From contig OX579635.1 in assembly GCA_951230915.1 (NCBI GenBank), positions 29,760,001 to 29,824,000 on the forward strand: a stretch of 64,000 bases of DNA. The letters are read 5' to 3'. The DNA is from Antitrichia curtipendula (Eukaryota; Streptophyta; Bryopsida; Hypnales; Leucodontaceae). Under the pieces are notes generated by a model. It ran no database searches and had not been told where the DNA came from. It was given only the letters and a program-made list of their open reading frames with translations. Each line of letters opens with the position of its first letter. Position 1 is the stretch's first letter. Shown piece after piece: positions 57,215 through 64,000 of this stretch. Both the position numbers and the translations under genes were made by a program.

Positions 57215-58593
57215 ATGCTCTAATAAGTTTCAAGACATTCTACAAGTAAGAAGTATTCAAACCATTAAGATTCTTTAAACTCGATGAATTTGAAGAAAAT
57301 TTATAGAGTTGACCAACGTTCTAGGGGCTTACAAAATTGGAATGAGGCCCTTGTGGGATCTCTTATAATTCTCTTATATCTACTAAAGGGCCTAGTCTAT
57401 TTACTTTCATAGAAAGTCAAACTCCAAAGATTGGATTTTAAGTCTTTTTTTGGCATTAAGTTGTCACTAGGTTTCTTTGAGATATCTCATGAACAAAAAA
57501 GGGTGGAGTTCAGGGAAGATTAAAAATGGCCTTTTGAAGCCAATGGTGCAATCCATTTATAATTTGGAGTCTCTCTCCAAAAGTTAGCGTTTGGGACTAG
57601 CATAGAAAGTCAAAATTGGAAAATTAGAATAAAATTCCTAAATGATAAGTTTACCGCTTGAAAAAGAGAGGAGGTGGGTGCCCCTTGGAAGAGTATATGA
57701 GGGAATTTTTTCTCCTCTCAAATTACCCCTTCCCTTGTAGCTATTATCTTGGCACTTTGACATGTTAATCCATTAAGTTGGAATTTTGGGCCATTTTTGA
57801 GTCAAAGTTGCAAAACATGTATTTTTGGAGCTTTCAAGATCCAATTGTTGTTATTCTATAATCCGTAAAGGACTTGGAGTCCTTTCAAATCTTACTAACT
57901 TACTTTGTGTGTTGTTGGAGTTGTTGCACTAATCTTGTTGAAGTATTTTTTGTTAAGTTTTTGTTGAATTTGTGGTTGTACTAATCCTAGAAAAAACATA
58001 CCACAGTACCTTGGTGATGTTGTTTTGAAGGGCCTCTAGTGTGAATTTCCGTTGAAATTATTGTACTAACAAAATATTGGGTTAACTAGTGGGGATTGGG
58101 TGTTGTTTTGTACTAACCATCGTCCATACTAATTTGTATTGTCCACTCTTCAACTTGTGTTACTAACTTTATCTAAGTTTATTATTTGCTTGGATTTATT
58201 TTTCTGTGGTTTTGCCATATATAGTGAAGCTTTAAACTTAGGGGAATTGAGGTAGTTGGAATTACTATTAGATGGCAAAGCTAGAGCTTACTATCTATAT
58301 ATTTAGATTTTAAGTATTAACCAAGTTGATTTTAAATTTGTTTAAGAATTCGGGCCTAACCTTCCCGGGTAGCAAAGCTTTGCTCTTAAAGCAAACTTTT
58401 AGTATTGTTTTGTGTGGGTTTTTTCTAAAAGAAAGTCTCCAAAATCATTTAAAAGCCAGAGAGTTTCAAATCAATTGCAAAGCCAGAGAAGGCCCAAATC
58501 AGTTGCAAAGCGCAAGAGGGTCTTCAATTAGTTTCAAGCCAGAGAGAGTTCAAAATTAGTTTACAAGACAAAGAGTGTTTCAAATCAATTTCA

Positions 58594-59182
58594 AGCTACA
58601 CTAAAATTGGTAAATAGTGTTGGCAACACTAATTGTCATTGATAACACTAATTGTAATTTGCAAGGTTAGTGTTAGAATATTATTTACCCATTCTAACAC
58701 TATTTTAGCTCTATAGTAAAAATTTTGACGGCGGGAGGCAGAAACATTACATGTTTTAGGGCCCATGTGGAGGGCTGCAAGTTTCCCATGGTTTCCAGAC
58801 TTTAGAACTGTCTGGAACTGCGCCGCAGTAGCTGCGTGACGTGGCAAAGGGACTGCCACGTCATATAAAAATAAAAAAATTTCAATTTTTTTTTTGTTCA
58901 TTTTAAGATTTTAAGAATTTTTTTTTTTCCCCTTAAAAATTTCTGACAGCAGCCGTTCTTTTACTGTAGGGGGAACAGCACCGGGAACAGGCTCGAAACG
59001 GCCCTCCACACCCCCAAAAAAACATTTAATATTAGAGTTTCCTAGGAAAGGGTCAGAATTTGATTGCGGGAGTTAAGTGCCCTTACACTATTTTCACATA
59101 AGTTGAAAAATAGTATTGGGGGTAAAAAACAGGGAACAACACTAATTATCACCCAACACTATTTACCAATTTCAGTGTAGTG
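58594..59182. mobile_element. CACTA-like element with nested P3
   Basis: The right terminus inverse reads CACTACACTGAAATTGG + TAAATAGTGTTGG. The left reads CTACACTAAAATTGG + TAAATAGTGTTGG after two altered bases. GTTAGTGTTA / AACACTAATT sub-terminal repeats lie at both ends. It landed in the minisatellite of L-D. The 3-bp TSD is not clear. Confidence 0.6.
58745..59031. mobile_element. CATTA-ended MITE, family P copy 3
   Basis: The inverse orientation of copies 1 and 2. It starts CATTACATGTTTTAGGG. TGACGTGGCA (58837) and its exact inverse TGCCACGTCA (58854) form a 10-bp stem. GAACGGCTGCTG and CGGTGCTGTTCCC are read on the minus strand. Confidence 0.65.
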
Positions 59183-59450
59183 AGGGTTCCTAATTATTTA
59201 AAAGCTAGGGAGGATTTCCAAAATCAGCTTACCAAGCCAGAGAGCTCAAGTTAGTTACCAAGCAGAGAGGATTTCCAAAATCAGTTTATAAGATAGAGAC
59301 TTATAGAGGTCAAAAATCAATTTACAAAGCTAGTGAGGGTTCCAAATTAATTTCAAGCTAGGGAGGATTTTCAAAATTAGCTTACCAAGCCATAGAGCTC
59401 ACGTGAGTTATCAAGCAGAGGAGTCCTAATCAATTTGCAAGGAGGTTCAA

Positions 59451-60026
59451 TTAACCCCTAAAGTACCATTGGTCTTACATGGGTCAAAATGCAACTTTGG
59501 GTAGGCTCATATAGTCTCAATATTCATCATAATTTACTAAAACTTTGTGTAAAGCTAGAAAAACACATAAGCTTCTTGGGAATATAATTTTTTTCAATCA
59601 ATGCCCGAAAGCAAAAGTATTTTATAAAAAGTCAAAAATGGAGGTCGATGGGCAGCCCATAAAATATCACAAAAAGTCAGAAAAAAAAATTAAATTTTTT
59701 TTTTCTAACACATTATATTTTTGTCTGCATGTAAAACTTTGAATCATTCTATTTGGACTAGTGATGAGAAAGTTATGGACGATCTTGTTTTTTGGGCAAT
59801 CTAAGGATGTTCTTGAAAAAAAACTTTTTGTCCAACTTTGAATGTTAATATCTTCCAATCCGTACGGTCAAATTTGATGAAATTTTTATCACATGATCTC
59901 AAACAAGTGAAGATACTACGGTTAAATCTTTAAGAATACTTTTTATGCTTTCTTGGGTGAATGCATCAGAAATGGCAGTTTTTAGTGTTTTTTGACAGAA
60001 AATGGCCTAGGGACTTTAGGGGTTAA
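59451..60026 (+). mobile_element. TTAA-bounded element K8, nested in L-D
   Basis: TTAACCCCTAAAGTACCATT ... GGGACTTTAGGGGTTAA, 576 bp, the best-preserved short member and the twin of K3. The left sub-terminal palindrome has decayed (GGTCTTACATGGGTC). Confidence 0.75.
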
Positions 60027-60520
60027 AGAAATTTTTAAATTCCAAATCAACAAAGGTCAATCAATTGAAATTCTTACTTGCAAAAATCAATTAGTTGGTC
60101 CCCCCTTCCAAGTTCAGTTCAAGTCATAAGCTCTGGTTTGTTTCTACGCTGAAGTTTCAAGCAAACACATTTTCTAGACCATCTGTCTCACCATCTGGAT
60201 GAGTCAAGAGAAAAGTCCCCAGTTAATGTTGTCCATCCATTAGAGAATAGTTGACTTTCTTAACCATTGTTAGAATTTGATTAGAAGATGAAGAGAAAAA
60301 ACGAATAAAAGAATAGTTTGACTTTGGGAAGTTCTAGAATTTTGTTATTAAATGAGTTTGTCTAAGTTGGTTTGACTTTTAAAACCATTTAGCAAAAATT
60401 TGTTAAAAGAGATTTGGTAGGATTTGGTTTGACAAAAATGTCTTGAAAGACAAAGGTCTTAGAAGACAAAGACAAAGAAGAGAAGTTGGAAGGAGGAGTT
60501 TGGAAAGAAATAGAGCTAGT

Positions 60521-60784
60521 CATTAGAAAAAATTTCAGCCCTCAAAGAGTCCGCAAGTTTCTGATTTTCGGATGCAATTACAAAAATAAAGAAAAAGAAG
60601 TTTTTATTTTTATTATTTTTAAATACAATTTTTTTTCCCAATCTAACATGATGCTGACGTGGCACCAACAATGTCACATCATTTTTCAAATTAACAAATT
60701 AAAAATTAATTAATTAATTTTTCTAGTTGCACTGCGGGGATGCGAAACTTGCGACCTCTTTGAGGGCTAAAATTTCTTGTAATG
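60521..60784. mobile_element. CATTA-ended MITE, family S copy 2, nested in L-D
   Basis: CATTAGAAAAAATTTCAGCC ... GGGCTAAAATTTCTTGTAATG. It shares CTGACGTGGCACCA and GTTGCACTG-GGGG-TGCGAAACTTGCG with S1. 264 bp, non-coding. Confidence 0.6.
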
Positions 60785-63001
60785 AAGGAGTGGGATCTCC
60801 ATCACTTGTAACAAAATCAAAACTTATAACAAAAAAATAGTGGTGAGCAAAACTTCAATTAGACCCTTAAGACTAAGATTTAGGTCAAATTTGAGTCTAG
60901 AATCTTATAGTAAGAATTTAGAGGTTTTCAAAAAATAAGATAAATAGAAATCAGTGGTAGAACAAAGAAGATATAGATGGATGAAGTTTAGAAATAAAAT
61001 TGGATGAAACTTAGCTAAAACTATCAATTTAGATTAAAAATAGAAAGGTAAAAATTAGTAAAAAACTAAGAACCAAAAGTGAAGTCAAAAAATAATTTCA
61101 ATTTGTAAGTTGGTAGAAAATCATGGATGAAGTTCAAAAAATCAATTAGTGGTCAACCTTCATTCGTGAATAATTGTTACTAGGAAATCCCAATTTATTA
61201 ATGTCTTATCATTTAGAAATCTGATTTTTGCTTCTAACACATAAAAGATCTTTAAGTTTTAAAAATAAAAAAATTCTAGGATTATTACCAAGACATAGAA
61301 CCAAAGAAAAACGGTTACAAAGTAAGTCAAAAAAATAAGTTAGAATTACATAATCTTAGAAGAAGTCTAGAGGAGTCTAAATATAACTTAAACTTTAAAA
61401 AAGACTACAAATTCCATAAGATATGAAAGGATGAAGATTTAGTGAGAATTTGAATGAAAATCATAAAGAAGTCTTCATCCAAGACTAAACTTGGAGATTA
61501 GGGAGTAATCTATAACATAAGAATGTGTTCAAAATTTTAAGTCTAATTGAAATTAAGAGATAGAAGAAACGAGTGGATGAAGTTTGTATAGCCTTCAAAA
61601 GTCTATATTTCATCTGATCATATCTTTTGCTAGGGATGTCAGATTAATTTGAATGTTATATTTTTGAAAATGGCATAATCTTCTAAATTTAGACTAAAGA
61701 ATCTTTTGATAATAACCATAGATTTGGAAATTGAAGTTAGAATTTGGTAAGCTTTGTGCATTTTGAAAATTACTTTAAATTAGACAAAAGAATATTTATT
61801 GCTTAGAAGGCAGAATGGACTGACATTAAGCGCCCATTAGCAACAAAAGCACACTTAAAAAAATCAAAACCTGATTATGCTCCCCTTGCATGTCAAGGAT
61901 GGACATAAATGCACTTACAACCTAAAATTGTGGCAAAGCTTTAAATCCAAGTGTTGGATTTTTGTGTTAGAACCAAACCACAACAAAGCTTTGTATCCAA
62001 GTGTTAGAAAACTTTCAATCTTATCAAATCCTTTCAAAGTACAACTCAAATTGTGTCTAAATTAACTTCCTATGGTTTCTTTCCAAAGTCTAGTTTTCAA
62101 AATGTAGAGTTGTGTTGCCAAGTTTAGCATCCAAAATTTAGAAGTAAAATCCCTCAATACAACTTCTAAGATTCCAATTGTCTGTTTGATATTTGCTAAG
62201 TTAGTTGTGAATTTAGTGTTCAAATAATATCTAAGTATCTCTAAAGTTTCCCTAATATCGAGCGTAGTCACCTTCCTTGCGTCCTTTTAGATTTGGTTTG
62301 AAAACCATAAAAAAGAGGAGGGGGGTTGTTTTAAAAATTAGACCTCACGCTCCAGAAAATCAAAGCTGCCCAAAGGTCTAGAACTTTGGCATCTAGGTTC
62401 AAAGCTTCTCTTACTACCAACTGTGTGGTTGGCCATGCCATGGGTATTTAAAGAGTTAGTGAAATTAAAAGTTGCTTTTGAAGTATAAGTTGAACATAAA
62501 TAGCGGATAAAGTTTGAAGTACCAATTAGTAATCAAACTTCATCCATCTATAAATTTCACTAGGAAGTGTAAACTTCAGGTAACTTAGCATTTCAAATTG
62601 AAGAAATCAAAATATTTTAAGGAATAAGCCTTAAAAGTCTAAAAATAGTAAATTGATAGAAGTAATGCAATGTCCTTAGGAAGAAGTGGATGTCAAATTA
62701 AAATCTTTTGAAGATAGCCAAGGAAGGAGTTAGATTTAAAATCTCATAGAAGAAATTAGGGAAGTCCAAAACCAAGGTTGCTTTATTGTGAGCATGTGAA
62801 TGTCAGCTTGTGATCATGTGAGCATATAATTTATATGAGTGAAGACCTATGATTGTAGATAGTGGGACCTATGACTGTGGATATTAAAATATTCGAGACT
62901 TATATTATGGTTGAAGTACTAAATTAATTATTCTATTTTGTCAATAAATGAAAGTATAGGAGATTAGATGTTGATCAATGTTCTCTCACAACTTAAGACT
63001 T

Positions 63002-64000
63002 TGTGAGTCCCCATTTTATCATTTGAAACTCATGATTTATTTTTTGAGATTTCTTGCAATTTTGAATGTAGTTTTATATACATAAAGACCCCCAAAGAGT
63101 GTAAAACCAAAACAGGTATGTCACATGTCAATATAGCATTAGATCTTAAATAGAGTGTTTTTGTCAATTATAACTAAATTCCGCATGTAAATAGGGTAGA
63201 AACCTCCAAATTGTACATAGTAAGTGTGCTAAGTAAAAATGGCCCAAATTGTTTAAATTTATTGTGCATATGATGTATATCGGCTAAATTGGTCCAAGGC
63301 AATCATGTGGGAACACTAGACTTGATTTCTTGACAAAGTTTTTAGTTTCCTCATTACATCGACGAAATTGTATAAACTCCAATTGTTAGTTTGCTAGTGA
63401 AAAAACTCAAGATGGACCGGCAGAGGGCAATTACAACTCAATTATAGTGATACTAGGTGGAAATCATGCCAGAAGTCTAGCGGCACACTCCGTTTTTCTA
63501 TATTTTTCTTCTATATAAAAGATTCCCTATTCATAGAAATTTAAAGGAAATAGTGAGACTTGATCCTCCTTTTTCAAATGTACAAGGTAAAAATTTAATC
63601 TTGTACATCTTTTGTGGAATTTCATGAGAGGTCCTACAAAAAGTTCTTAATTTTCTTTGGTAGTCTGAAGATATTCTTTTGGATGGTCAACCGCCCAAAT
63701 TCACAATGAAAAATTCATCAAAATTATTCTGGATGCAATAAATTCTCACTAAAAATTCAAAAAAACTTTTTTCATGTTTGAAGGCCTTATTTGTTATATT
63801 TGGACAAAATTTAGTCTCAATAACTGTTTAGTTTTGAGACTATTCAGTAATTTGAGACTTTAATATATTAATATATAAAAACCTTTGATTGCTCAAAGAT
63901 TGCAGTCTCGTCTTATCATTGACTCGACGATAAATCACTATAACTATTTTAGGGTTGAAGTCTCAAAATGTGTAGATTGTCTCATTTTAACAAATAAGGC
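63002..64000 (+). mobile_element. L-family copy E, cut by the window end
   Basis: TGTGAGTCCCCATTTTATCA as in L-D, followed in order by CCCCCAAAGAGTGTAAAACC, TAGGGTAGAAACCT, GATGGACCGGCAGAGGGC and the AAGATTCCCTATTC block. It appears nested in L-C. Only the first 1 kb is in view. Confidence 0.55.

Larger units (their letters stand above)
56739..61919 (+). mobile_element. L-family copy D, nested in L-C
   Basis: It starts TGTGAGTCCCCATTTTATCA and ends ...ATGCACTTACA. The last 29 bases align position by position with the end of L-A. Flanks TTCTA and ACCTA agree at three of five. Own sequence is about 3.75 kb after removing the elements at 58594-59182, 59451-60026 and 60521-60784. It holds (TA)n at 57175-57212 and a 30-33-bp minisatellite (CCAGAGAG-TTCAAAT-AGTTT) at 58438-58593 and 59183-59448. 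Confidence 0.55.
53820..64000 (+). mobile_element. L-family copy C, interrupted, runs toward the window end
   Basis: It begins TGTGAGCTCCCAATTCATCA. The first segment (53820-55459) has the GGACCAGTGGAGGGCATCTA, TAGTCAACTACC and CCTTAGAAACACCC blocks of L-A in order, with TTTAAAA (about 55100) at the TATA place. The MITE T2 sits at 55460-56389, then C text to 56738, L-D at 56739-61919, C text again from 61920 (GGCAAAGCTTTAAATCCAAGTG echoes 56545) to 63001, then L-E. The end of C is not seen. Confidence 0.5.

Overview
The window is nuclear DNA of a eukaryote with a large, repeat-packed, AT-rich genome (about one third G+C by eye). I found no intact host gene in 64 kb. Everything I can name is mobile DNA, its decayed copies or tandem repeats, plus two doubtful gene fragments. 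There is one fixed-length run of 200 N (10453-10652). The host kingdom is not settled by the sequence. The chromovirus has a YLDD reverse transcriptase motif and a Sushi/Tcn1-like gag and chromodomain, which is the type found in fungi (rusts included) and in some bryophytes, lycophytes and ferns. The Stowaway-like, Tourist-like and CACTA-like MITEs would suit a plant. My best guess is a rust-type basidiomycete or an early-diverging plant; I would not commit further.

Layout. 1-22 kb is a field of short non-coding TIR elements. It holds a mariner-like element (3216-3839), two candidate 9-bp-TSD elements (4847-5122, 6055-6256), CACTA-like elements (4447-4730, 5169-5517), a Tourist-like element (7793-8326), an 8-bp-TSD element (11579-12141), a Stowaway-like element (14293-14516) and many members of a TTAA-bounded family whose ends read TTAACCCCTAAAG (7261, 8817, 10203, 18455, 20326, 21388; later 32816 and 59451). 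22.7-25.8 kb is an A/C-rich stretch dotted with CCAA-n-TTGG-type motifs. 26.2-27.1 kb carries a broken coiled-coil reading frame.

27-64 kb is built from a family I call L. L is a 4-5 kb sequence with TGTG...CACA ends, a TATA-like promoter, a short conserved reading frame and two internal minisatellites; it behaves like a very long solo LTR. Six copies are visible: A (27228-31518, +, perfect 5-bp TSD CCATA), G (32794-51635, -, heavily interrupted), B (47372-51314, -, nested inside G), C (53820 to beyond 63 kb, +), D (56739-61919, +, inside C) and E (63002-end, +, inside C).

Copy G has been opened by a TTAA element, by a 5'-truncated Ty3/gypsy remnant with an integrase (34794-35955), by a MITE, by a near-complete but dead chromovirus (40516-46678, two 326-bp LTRs) and by L-B. 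The two retroelements belong to different lineages, yet both carry the same unrecognised 3' tail reading frame (36192-36638 and about 45885-46297). That tail, the L family with its repeated 24-codon frame, and the TTAA family are the most unusual things here.
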